From Solirubrobacterales bacterium (GTDB lineage Bacteria > Actinomycetota > Thermoleophilia > Solirubrobacterales > Solirubrobacteraceae), in NCBI GenBank assembly GCA_025963955.1, contig JAOPZU010000610.1, positions 1-7,925 of the forward strand: a DNA stretch of 7,925 nucleotides, given 5' to 3'. Position numbers and translations under genes: made by a program. A model generated the notes under the pieces. It saw only the letters and a program-made list of their open reading frames with translations. It was not told where the DNA came from and did not search any database. Positions 1-5,814 of the stretch are shown piece after piece (the first letter of the stretch is position 1; each line of letters opens with the position of its first letter).

Positions 1-221
1 TCGCGCACGCGCGTGGCACCGCCCTGCGTGACCTGCACGAGCCCGGACTGCTGCAGGCGCTTGACCGCCTCCCGGACGGCGTGGCGGTTCACCGCGTGCG
101 CGTCGCTGAGCGTCCGCTCGGAGGGGAGTCTCGCGTCGACCGGCAGCCGTCCGCCGAGGATGTCCGCGCGCAGGGCGTCGTAGACGGTGGCCGAGACGGG
201 GACACGGGGCGCGGCGCTCAT
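1..221 (-). CDS. FadR-type GntR family transcriptional regulator, N-terminal part (3' end outside window)
   Basis: About 73 N-terminal residues are visible, beginning MSAAPRVPVSATVYDALR; the rest lies beyond base 1. They form a complete GntR winged helix-turn-helix: first helix at residues 10-24, the conserved turn GRLPVDARLPSERTLSD (about 24-40), a recognition helix around NRHAVREAVKRLQQSG (44-59), and a wing ending in the strand VQVTQGGATRVR. The P-SER-L and VREA--RL--SGL signatures are typical of GntR proteins. The missing C-terminal ligand-binding domain would decide the subfamily, but the operator in its promoter (ACTGGT-TGG-ACCAGT) is of the TGGTnnnACCA kind used by FadR/PdhR/LldR-like members. 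The ATG at 221-219 is chosen because it follows a -10 box by 8 bases and has no Shine-Dalgarno sequence, fitting a leaderless mRNA. Autoregulation is inferred. The ligand (acyl-CoA, organic acid or other) is unknown. Confidence 0.93.
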   Translation of the reverse strand, partial: MSAAPRVPVSATVYDALRADILGGRLPVDARLPSERTLSDAHAVNRHAVREAVKRLQQSGLVQVTQGGATRVR

Positions 222-229
222 AGCGACGG

Positions 230-259
230 ACGGTAGCAACTGGTTGGACCAGTTGGCAA
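230..259 (-). promoter_or_regulatory. Promoter of the GntR gene
   Basis: Read on the minus strand, a -35 TTGCCA (259-254) and a -10 TACCGT (235-230) are separated by 18 bases. The start codon begins 8 bases after the -10, so transcription would start at or within a few bases of the ATG. The boxes fit the actinobacterial housekeeping pattern (TTGnnn, TAnnnT). The perfect operator palindrome at 239-253 fills most of the spacer, so a bound regulator would block RNA polymerase directly. This is a sequence-based prediction. Confidence 0.65.
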
Positions 260-275
260 GGGTGGTTGGACCAGT
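239..275. promoter_or_regulatory. Tandem FadR/GntR-type operators
   Basis: The first site (239-253) is a perfect inverted repeat, ACTGGT-TGG-ACCAGT. The second (261-275), GGTGGT-TGG-ACCAGT, keeps the TGGTTGGACCAGT core but loses two bases of its outer left arm. The shared 13-base core is a direct repeat (241-253 and 263-275) with centres 22 bases apart, about two helical turns, so two dimers would sit on the same DNA face. TGGTnnnACCA is the known recognition core of FadR-subfamily GntR regulators. One site lies between -35 and -10 and the other just upstream of the -35, as expected for autorepression of the adjacent GntR gene. Confidence 0.8.
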
Positions 276-295
276 CGCGATCGCTTTGGGCGGGC

Positions 296-736
296 TCAGG
301 CGCTGATCGGCCGCTCCACCAGTGCGCTCAGCACGACCTGCGAGCTCGTGCGCACGACGCTGCCGTCGCGCTGTAGGTCGCGGATGAGCCGCTCGAGGTC
401 GGCGTTCGAGAGGGTGCGCACGCGCGCGATGGCGTCGGCCTCCCCCGTGACGCTCCAGGCCTCGACGACCTCGGGGTGGCCGCGGAGGGTGACGGCGACC
501 TCCTCGAGCTGCGTACCGGGCGCGAAGAAGAGCTCGATCAGCGCTTCGGTGGCCCAGCCCAGGGCGGCGTGGTCGAGCACGGCGGTGAAGCCCCGCAGGG
601 CCCCGTCGGCGATCAACCGGTCCACGCGCCGCTTCACGGACGGCGGGCTGAGCGACACCTGGCCGGCGATGTCGTCGTAGGTACGGCGACCGTCCTCCAC
701 GAGCAGCGTCAGAATCTTGCGGTCCGTCTCGTCCAT
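296..736 (-). CDS. Lrp/AsnC family transcriptional regulator
   Basis: This 146-residue protein has the full length and architecture of the Lrp/AsnC family. An N-terminal helix-turn-helix (about residues 3-50) starts MDETDRKILTLLVEDGRRTY, with the recognition segment LSPPSVKRRVDRLIADG. A linker leads into the RAM/AsnC effector-binding domain (about 60-138), which contains the conserved turn SVTGEADAIARV (95-106). These proteins form octamers or dimers of dimers and usually respond to amino acids. The start at 736 is chosen because the family begins with this D-x-x-D-x-K-I-L motif. The open frame continues far upstream only as a high-GC shadow. The gene is divergent from the DUF6421-SDR-lyase operon across 72 bases, so it probably regulates that operon and itself. 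The effector is not predictable. Confidence 0.95.
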   Translation of the reverse strand: MDETDRKILTLLVEDGRRTYDDIAGQVSLSPPSVKRRVDRLIADGALRGFTAVLDHAALGWATEALIELFFAPGTQLEEVAVTLRGHPEVVEAWSVTGEADAIARVRTLSNADLERLIRDLQRDGSVVRTSSQVVLSALVERPISA

Positions 737-743
737 GCGCCGG

Positions 744-749
744 ATTCTT
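744..749 (-). promoter_or_regulatory. Candidate -10 box of the Lrp/AsnC gene
   Basis: Read on the minus strand, AAGAAT lies 7 bases upstream of the ATG, a close match to the TAnnnT pattern and at the spacing expected for a leaderless transcript. I see no convincing -35 at 16-19 bases, so this is a weak call. The box overlaps the left arm of the candidate Lrp site at 748-766. Confidence 0.35.
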
Positions 750-766
750 GCGCAGATTCGACTCAA
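748..766. promoter_or_regulatory. Candidate Lrp/AsnC binding site in the divergent promoter region
   Basis: A 19-base imperfect inverted repeat, TTGCGCAGA-T-TCGACTCAA, matches at 6 of 9 arm positions. It lies in the least GC-rich patch of the intergenic region between the Lrp/AsnC gene and the operon. Lrp-family proteins bind degenerate palindromes with AT-richer centres and usually act on a divergent neighbour. The match is modest and could be chance. Confidence 0.3.
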
Positions 767-773
767 AGTGGCA

Positions 774-802
774 TCGACAGCTGATCCCGCGGCGCGTAGG
801 CT
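774..802 (+). promoter_or_regulatory. Leaderless-type promoter of the DUF6421-SDR-lyase operon
   Basis: A -35 TCGACA (774-779) and a -10 TAGGCT (797-802) are separated by 17 bases. Counting seven bases from the last T of the -10 puts the transcription start on base 809, the A of the ATG. There is no Shine-Dalgarno sequence between -10 and start. This also fixes the start codon of the first operon gene. Confidence 0.7.
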
Positions 803-808
803 CCGGCG

Positions 809-2923
809 ATGCCCGCTCGTGAGCCTGTCGCCTGCGTCCTCTTCGACGAGTCCCACGGCGAGGCGTGGACGATCCGGCCCGAGGTGGCGGCGCAGATCCA
901 GCCCTCGCACCCGGGCGACTCGTCCTTCGCGGACGCCGCCGCGGTGCTGCGCGCGCACGACCTGGCGACGGTCGCGCACACCGCCGACGACGGCCCGCTC
1001 GACGAGGCGGCGCTCGCGACCGCCGACGTGCTGGTCATCGCGCACCCGTCCGAACCCCGCTGGGAGCGGGTCGTGCCCGGCGGCGCACCCGTCTTCACTC
1101 CGCAGGAGCTCGACGCGATCGAGGCGCACGTCGTCAAGGGCGGCGGGCTGGTCGTGCTGGGCGAGACCGAGCAGGACAAGTACGGGAGCAACCTCGACGC
1201 GCTGCTGGCGCGCTTCGGCCTGGGCATCGTCAACGACACGGTCAGCGACTACGTCCACCACCGCCACGGCGCGCCGCACTGGGTGCTGGCCGACCTGCCG
1301 CGGGACGGGCGCCGCGCCGGCACGGACATCCTCGCCCGGGTGCACGAGCTGTGCTTCTACCGCGCCGGGTCGCTCGACGTACCCCCGTCCGCACACGTGC
1401 TCGCGCGGGCCGCGTCGACCGCCTCCTCGCCCGGGGCCCCGCTGGCCGCCGTGGTGGAGCACGGTGCCGGCCGCGTCGCCGTCCTCGCGGACTCCGACCT
1501 CTTCGGCGACGACTGCCTCCACGCGCTCGGGCACCGCGACCTGTGGCTGAACCTCGTCACCTGGGTCGCGGGCCCCCGGCTCGCGCGGCCGCTGGCGCAC
1601 GCGCCGTCGTCCCTCGCCCAGGACCCGGCGTGGCCCGCCCTCAAGACCGCCACCGACACGCTGCGCCTGCTCCAGCAGCCGGACGGGACCCTCGATCCCG
1701 CGGCGGACGCCGGTGCCGCGACGGACCTCGTGGACACGATGCTCGCGTCGATCCAGGCGCTCGCGGTGCACGTCCCGCACCAGGAGGCCCACCTCGCGGC
1801 CGTGGGGGCCGACCTGACCGCCTGGCGCGACGGCGGCTTCGGGGTGCCGGACTTCACGCGGGCGCTCGACGCCTTTCGCCCCGACCGGCACCGCGTCGAC
1901 GGCATCGAGCACCTGGTGCTGTTCCCCATGTACAAGCAGAACGGCTCGCGCGACAAGGTCTTCGAGGCGCTCGTCGTGCGCGTGCCGTGGCCGGCGTGGC
2001 TGGCCCAGCTGGAGGGCGAGCGCTACGACAACGCGAAGTTCGTCCCGGTCACGCTGGTGGACAACACGGCCGGCTACGACAGCGAGTGCGCCGTCCTCTT
2101 CCCGGAGACCGTGACGGTCAGCGGAGCCCCGGCCAACCACTTCGGCGGGATCTTCTGCGACCGCGAGAGCGCGCGCTTCCGCGAGCAGTGCGGCGCGGCG
2201 GCCGCGGTTCTCGGCGTCAACCTGCCGCCGGACGCCGCGGCGCTGCTGGCCAGCGAGTCGCTCTCGCGCGACGCGTTCGCGCTGTGGGACCTCGTACACG
2301 ACCGCGCGCACTCCCACGGCGACCTGCCCTTCGACCCGTTCATGATCCGCCAGCGCGCACCGTTCTGGATGTACGCGCTGGAGGAGCTGCGCTGCGACCT
2401 CACGGCGTTCACCGAGGCCGTCCGGCTGGAGGAGGAGGGCTTCGCCTTCGCGCGGCACGCGCAGACCGCGATCCTCTTCGACCGCCTCTTCCGCTTCCCC
2501 GTCACCGGGCCGCGGGTGCGCAACTACGACGGCCTCGGCGGGCAGCTGCTGTTCGCCTTCCTCCACAAGAGCGGGCGGATCCGCTGGACGGACAACCAGC
2601 TGACGATCGACTGGGAGCACGTGGCCGGCGGCGTGCTCGAGCTGCGGACGCTGGTGGAGGGCCTCTACCGCGACTCGATCGACCGCTCGCGCCTGGCCCA
2701 CTGGGCGGCGGCGCACGACCTCGTCGCGACCTACGTGCCCCCGGCCGGCGGGTCCCGCTGGGAGCGCGGCACGCGCGCGCACCGCGAGACGGAGGACCTG
2801 CGGCCGTACATCGACGAGGTGCTGGAGGACGAGTTCCCGCTCTCGATGTTCTACCTCGCGCTCCAGCGGCGCCTGGCCGCGCTCCGCCAGGAAACGCAGG
2901 CGCGCGATACCGTCGCAGCATGA
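809..2923 (+). CDS. DUF6421-type protein with an N-terminal GATase1-like domain
   Basis: This 704-residue protein appears to be two modules. Residues about 6-255 resemble the GATase1-like fold of DUF4350/GldG/IFT52-type proteins: an opening strand CVLFDESHGE (9-18), the strand ADVLVIAHPSEP (72-83), TPQELDAIEAHVVKGGGLVVLGE (97-119) and, near the end, GAGRVAVLADSDLFGDD (219-235). Such domains usually bind ligands rather than catalyse; I see no clear Cys-His-Glu triad. Residues about 275-695 match what I recall of DUF6421, a function-unknown actinobacterial family. This half contains HLVLFPMYKQNGS (368-380), WDLVHDRAHSHGD (493-505) and MYALEELRCDLTAF (521-534). The H497-D498-x-x-H501 and E525-E526-x-R528-x-D530 residues resemble a gluzincin metal site, which is inference. 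No signal peptide or membrane helix is visible, so it is probably cytoplasmic. The stop overlaps the next start (ATGA). The family name is from memory and the domain boundary is approximate. Confidence 0.82.
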   Translation: MPAREPVACVLFDESHGEAWTIRPEVAAQIQPSHPGDSSFADAAAVLRAHDLATVAHTADDGPLDEAALATADVLVIAHPSEPRWERVVPGGAPVFTPQELDAIEAHVVKGGGLVVLGETEQDKYGSNLDALLARFGLGIVNDTVSDYVHHRHGAPHWVLADLPRDGRRAGTDILARVHELCFYRAGSLDVPPSAHVLARAASTASSPGAPLAAVVEHGAGRVAVLADSDLFGDDCLHALGHRDLWLNLVTWVAGPRLARPLAHAPSSLAQDPAWPALKTATDTLRLLQQPDGTLDPAADAGAATDLVDTMLASIQALAVHVPHQEAHLAAVGADLTAWRDGGFGVPDFTRALDAFRPDRHRVDGIEHLVLFPMYKQNGSRDKVFEALVVRVPWPAWLAQLEGERYDNAKFVPVTLVDNTAGYDSECAVLFPETVTVSGAPANHFGGIFCDRESARFREQCGAAAAVLGVNLPPDAAALLASESLSRDAFALWDLVHDRAHSHGDLPFDPFMIRQRAPFWMYALEELRCDLTAFTEAVRLEEEGFAFARHAQTAILFDRLFRFPVTGPRVRNYDGLGGQLLFAFLHKSGRIRWTDNQLTIDWEHVAGGVLELRTLVEGLYRDSIDRSRLAHWAAAHDLVATYVPPAGGSRWERGTRAHRETEDLRPYIDEVLEDEFPLSMFYLALQRRLAALRQETQARDTVAA

Positions 2924-3651
2924 CGCTCGACTCCAGGGCCCTCGCCGGGCGCACGATCGCGATCGCGGGGGCCAACGGCTCGCTCGGTCCCTACGTCGCC
3001 CGCGCGATCGCCGGCGCGGGCGCCACCGTGGCGCTGACGGATCGTGACCTGCCGGCCCTCGAGATCCTCGCGGCCGAGCTCGGCGTCCCCGCGGAGCGGG
3101 TGGACTGCCAGGTCGTGGACCTGCTCGACGAGGACCAGACCCGGCGCTGGGCGCAGTCCGTGCGCAGCCGCTTCGGCGGGGTCGACGGGGTGCTGCACCT
3201 CGTGGGCGGCTGGGCGGGCGGCACGCCCCTGGTGAAGGCGCCGCTGGAGGACTGGGAGCTCATGAACCGCCTGCTCGTGAAGACGGTGCAGCACACCTCG
3301 CGCGCCTTCCACGACGCGCTGAACGACTCGGGCGCCGGCCGCTTCGCGATCATCGGCGCCCGGCAGGCGGTCAAGCCGTCGCACAAGAACGCGGCCTACG
3401 CCGCCGCCAAGGCCGCCGCCGAGGCGTGGACCTTCGCGCTGGCCGACGCCTTCACCGAGGCCGACCACGGTGCCACCGCGAACGTCGTCGCCATCAACGC
3501 GCTCGTCACCCCGGAGCAGCGCACGGCCGAGCCGGACAAGTCGTTCAAGACCTTCACGGACGCGGAGGACATCGCGGACACCCTCGTGTGGCTGTGCAGC
3601 GACGCGGCCGGCAAGGTCAACGGCCAGCGCATCGAGCTCTACGGCCGCTGA
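2920..3651 (+). CDS. SDR family oxidoreductase with atypical active site
   Basis: This 243-residue protein has the size of a classical short-chain dehydrogenase/reductase. The N-terminal Rossmann motif is AGANGSLG (16-23), with glycines spaced GxxGxxG rather than the classical GxxxGxG. D41 at the end of the second strand (VALTDRD) suggests NAD(H) preference. The active-site YxxxK is present (Y160, K164, in AAYAAAK). The catalytic serine expected 12-14 residues before the tyrosine is absent: that stretch reads IIGARQ, with Ala147 at the usual position. The usual NNAG motif is replaced by VGGWAGG (95-101). The C-terminus WLCSDAAGKVNGQRIELYG is a standard SDR ending. The start overlaps the previous stop as ATGA, implying translational coupling. 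The protein may be a weak or non-classical dehydrogenase or a binding protein; the substrate is unknown. Confidence 0.92.
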   Translation: MTLDSRALAGRTIAIAGANGSLGPYVARAIAGAGATVALTDRDLPALEILAAELGVPAERVDCQVVDLLDEDQTRRWAQSVRSRFGGVDGVLHLVGGWAGGTPLVKAPLEDWELMNRLLVKTVQHTSRAFHDALNDSGAGRFAIIGARQAVKPSHKNAAYAAAKAAAEAWTFALADAFTEADHGATANVVAINALVTPEQRTAEPDKSFKTFTDAEDIADTLVWLCSDAAGKVNGQRIELYGR

Positions 3652-3673
3652 GCGGACGGGCGGGACGATCAGC

Positions 3674-4714
3674 GTGAAGGGCTTCGCCTCCGACAACTAC
3701 GCCGGGATCCATCCCGAGGTCCTGGCCGCGGTCGCGGAGGCCAACGACGGCACCCACGCGCGCGCCTACGGTGCCGACCCGTGGACCGCCCGCGCCGAGC
3801 AGCTCTTCCGCCGGCACTTCGGCCCGCAGGCCACGAGCTACGTCATGTTCAACGGGACGGGTGCGAACGTCACCGCCATGCGCGCCTGCTGCCGGCCGTG
3901 GGAGGGCGTCGTCTGCGCCGAGACCGCGCACGTCAACGTCGACGAGGGCGGCGCGCCCGAGCGGATGGGCGGCCTCAAGCTGCTCACCACGCCCACGACG
4001 GACGGCAAGCTCACGCCCGAGCACATCGCGCGCACCGCGATCCGCGTCGGCGACGAGCACGCCGTGCAGGCCCGGGTGGTCACGATCACGCAGTCGACGG
4101 AGCTCGGGACGCTCTACACGGTGCCGGAGCTGCGGGCGCTCGCGGAGGCGGCGCACGAGCGCGGCCTGGTCCTGCACGTCGACGGCGCGCGGATCGCCAA
4201 CGCCGCGGCCGCGCTGGGCCTCCCCTTCGCCGCCTTCACCACGGAGGTCGGCGTCGACCTCGTCACCTTCGGCGCCACGAAGAACGGCGCGCTCGGCGCG
4301 GAGGCGGTCGTCTTCCTCACGCCGGGCCTGGACGAGGGCTTCCTCTACCTGCGCAAGCAGTCGATGCAGCTGGCGTCCAAGGGCCGCTTCCTCGCCGCGC
4401 AGCTCATCGCGCTGCTCGACGGGGACCTGTGGCTGCGCAGCGCCCAGACCGCGAACGCGGCCGCCGCGCGCCTCGCGGCCGGCGTCCGGGGCCTTCCCGG
4501 CGTGCGCGTCACCCAGGCGGTGGAGGCCAACGCGGTCTTCGCGATCCTGCCGCCCGGCGTCGCCGAGAGCGTCATGGAGCAGTACCCGTTCTACGTCTGG
4601 GACGAGCACACCGGCGAGGTCCGCTGGATGTGCTCGTGGGACACCACGCCGGACGAGGTGGACGGCTTCGTCGCCGCGCTCACCGCCGCCGTGACCGTCG
4701 CCGCCGGATCCTGA
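3674..4714 (+). CDS. Threonine aldolase family protein / PLP-dependent beta-eliminating lyase
   Basis: This 346-residue protein of fold-type I PLP enzymes begins KGFASDNYAGIHPEVLAAV, the usual start of threonine aldolases. Visible motifs are YGADPWT (32-38), the phosphate-binding loop FNGTGANV (59-66), the His thought to stack on the PLP ring in ETAHVN (H86), the Asp contacting the pyridine nitrogen in HVDGAR (D170, with R173), and the Schiff-base lysine in FGATKNGALGAEAVVF (K203). Threonine aldolases cleave L-threonine, allo-threonine or other beta-hydroxy-alpha-amino acids to glycine and an aldehyde; the real substrate here is open. The GTG at 3674 is chosen because no better in-frame start lies nearby and a G-rich stretch GGGCGGGA (3658-3665) sits 8 bases before it. 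It follows the SDR gene by 22 bases and is probably the last gene of that transcript. Cytoplasmic. Confidence 0.93.
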   Translation: MKGFASDNYAGIHPEVLAAVAEANDGTHARAYGADPWTARAEQLFRRHFGPQATSYVMFNGTGANVTAMRACCRPWEGVVCAETAHVNVDEGGAPERMGGLKLLTTPTTDGKLTPEHIARTAIRVGDEHAVQARVVTITQSTELGTLYTVPELRALAEAAHERGLVLHVDGARIANAAAALGLPFAAFTTEVGVDLVTFGATKNGALGAEAVVFLTPGLDEGFLYLRKQSMQLASKGRFLAAQLIALLDGDLWLRSAQTANAAAARLAAGVRGLPGVRVTQAVEANAVFAILPPGVAESVMEQYPFYVWDEHTGEVRWMCSWDTTPDEVDGFVAALTAAVTVAAGS

Positions 4715-4743
4715 CCCGCGCCCACCTGGGGCTGCCACCCCGT

Positions 4744-4749
4744 TAGCGT
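4744..4749 (+). promoter_or_regulatory. Leaderless-type -10 box before the LLM oxidoreductase gene
   Basis: TAGCGT ends 6 bases before the ATG at 4756, placing the predicted transcription start on the A of the start codon, the same geometry as at 797-802. No good -35 is visible 16-19 bases upstream, so the promoter may be weak or the gene may also be read from the upstream operon through the 41-base gap. Confidence 0.5.
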
Positions 4750-4755
4750 CGGCGC

Positions 4756-5814
4756 ATGAAGGAGCTCAAGCTCGGCCTGAACACCGGCTACTGGTCACCC
4801 GCGGGCCCGCCCGGCGGTGTCGTGGAGGCGGTGGCCGAGGCCGATCGCCTCGGCTTCCACTCGGTGTGGACGGCGGAGTCCTACGGCAGCGACGCGATCG
4901 CCCCGCTGGCCTGGTGGGGGCAGGCGACGAGGACCGTGCGGCTCGGGACGGCGATCCTCCAGCTGAGCGCGCGCACGCCCGCGGCCACCGCGATGGCCGC
5001 GCTGACGATGGACCACCTGAGCGGCGGCCGCTTCGTCTGCGGGCTCGGCGTGTCCGGGCCGCAGGTCGTGGAGGGCTGGTACGGCCAGCCGTTCGCCCAG
5101 CCGCTCGCGCGGACCCGTGAGTACATCGCGATCATGCGCGACATCTGGGCGCGGCAGGGCCCCGTCACCGCCGACGGCCCGCACCTGCCGCTGCCCTACG
5201 CGGGCGGCCCCGGCCGGCCGGAGCCGACGGGTCTGGGCAAGCCGCTGAAGGCGAACGTGCGGCCGTTGCGGGCGGACATCCCCGTCTACCTCGGCGCCGA
5301 GGGCCCGAAGAACATCGCGCTGTGCGCCGAGCTCTGCGAGGGCTGGCTCGCGCTCTTCTACTCGCCGCAGCACGAGGACTTCTACCGCGCGGCGCTGGCG
5401 GAGGGCTTCGCCCGCGAGAGTGCCCGCCGCACTCCCGCGGACTTCGAGATCTGCGCGACCGTCCCGCTGCTGGTGATGGACGACGTGGAGGCCGCCGCGG
5501 ACCTGCTGCGTCCGATGTACGCGCTCTACTTCGGCGGGATGGGGGCGAAAGGCACGAACTTCCACGCGGACGTCGCGGTGCGGATGGGGTTCGAGGCGGA
5601 CGTCACGCGCATCACCGAGCTGTACCTCGGCGGGCGCAAGGACGAGGCGGCCGCCGCCGTCCCGACGGCGTTGATCGAGCAGCTCGCGCTCATCGGGCCG
5701 CCGGCGAAGATCCGGCACGACCTGGAGGCCTGGCGCGACTCACAGGTCACGACGCTGCTGATCAGCGGGGACGCCGCGATGGTCCGCACCGCGGCCGAGC
5801 TGGTCCTCGGCTGA
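4756..5814 (+). CDS. LLM class F420-dependent oxidoreductase (Rv3520c-like)
   Basis: This 352-residue protein of the luciferase-like monooxygenase fold has a TIM barrel that usually binds coenzyme F420. It opens KLGLNTGYWSP (5-15), followed by EADRLGFHSVWTAESYG (28-44), the barrel segment VRLGTAILQLSARTP (61-75), LSGGRFVCGLGVSGPQVVEGWYG (88-110) and the strongly conserved IPVYLGAEGPKNIAL from about residue 175. The last of these recalls the mycobacterial Rv3520c family. The C-terminal end (SQVTTLLISGD) is also family-like. The reaction would be hydride transfer between F420 and an unidentified substrate. The ATG at 4756 is supported by the -10 box placed for a leaderless transcript. The stop codon abuts that of the convergent hemW without a spacer base. 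It may act with the lyase operon, but its own promoter suggests separate control. Confidence 0.93.
   Translation: MKELKLGLNTGYWSPAGPPGGVVEAVAEADRLGFHSVWTAESYGSDAIAPLAWWGQATRTVRLGTAILQLSARTPAATAMAALTMDHLSGGRFVCGLGVSGPQVVEGWYGQPFAQPLARTREYIAIMRDIWARQGPVTADGPHLPLPYAGGPGRPEPTGLGKPLKANVRPLRADIPVYLGAEGPKNIALCAELCEGWLALFYSPQHEDFYRAALAEGFARESARRTPADFEICATVPLLVMDDVEAAADLLRPMYALYFGGMGAKGTNFHADVAVRMGFEADVTRITELYLGGRKDEAAAAVPTALIEQLALIGPPAKIRHDLEAWRDSQVTTLLISGDAAMVRTAAELVLG

Noticed and set aside
737..2782. Upstream extension of the Lrp/AsnC frame giving an 828-residue minus-strand open frame
   Set aside because: Arg/Val/Ala-rich low-complexity translation antisense to the DUF6421 gene. It is a high-GC shadow; the family start is at 736.
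865..2919. Plus-strand open frame of about 680 residues running into the SDR frame
   Set aside because: It overlaps the DUF6421 gene in another frame and its product is an Arg/Pro/Gly-rich shadow. The SDR fold begins only at 2920.
3617..4738. Long minus-strand open frame opposite the lyase gene
   Set aside because: Compositionally biased shadow of a gene with clear PLP-enzyme motifs on the plus strand; no recognisable domain.
4728..4741. GGGG-CTGCCA-CCCC hairpin after the lyase gene
   Set aside because: The stem is only four pairs, with no T-tract, and it is easily expected by chance at this GC content. Not supported as a terminator.
4795..5718. Minus-strand open frame of 307 residues opposite the LLM oxidoreductase
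   Set aside because: Arg/Gly/Val-rich antisense shadow with no motif.
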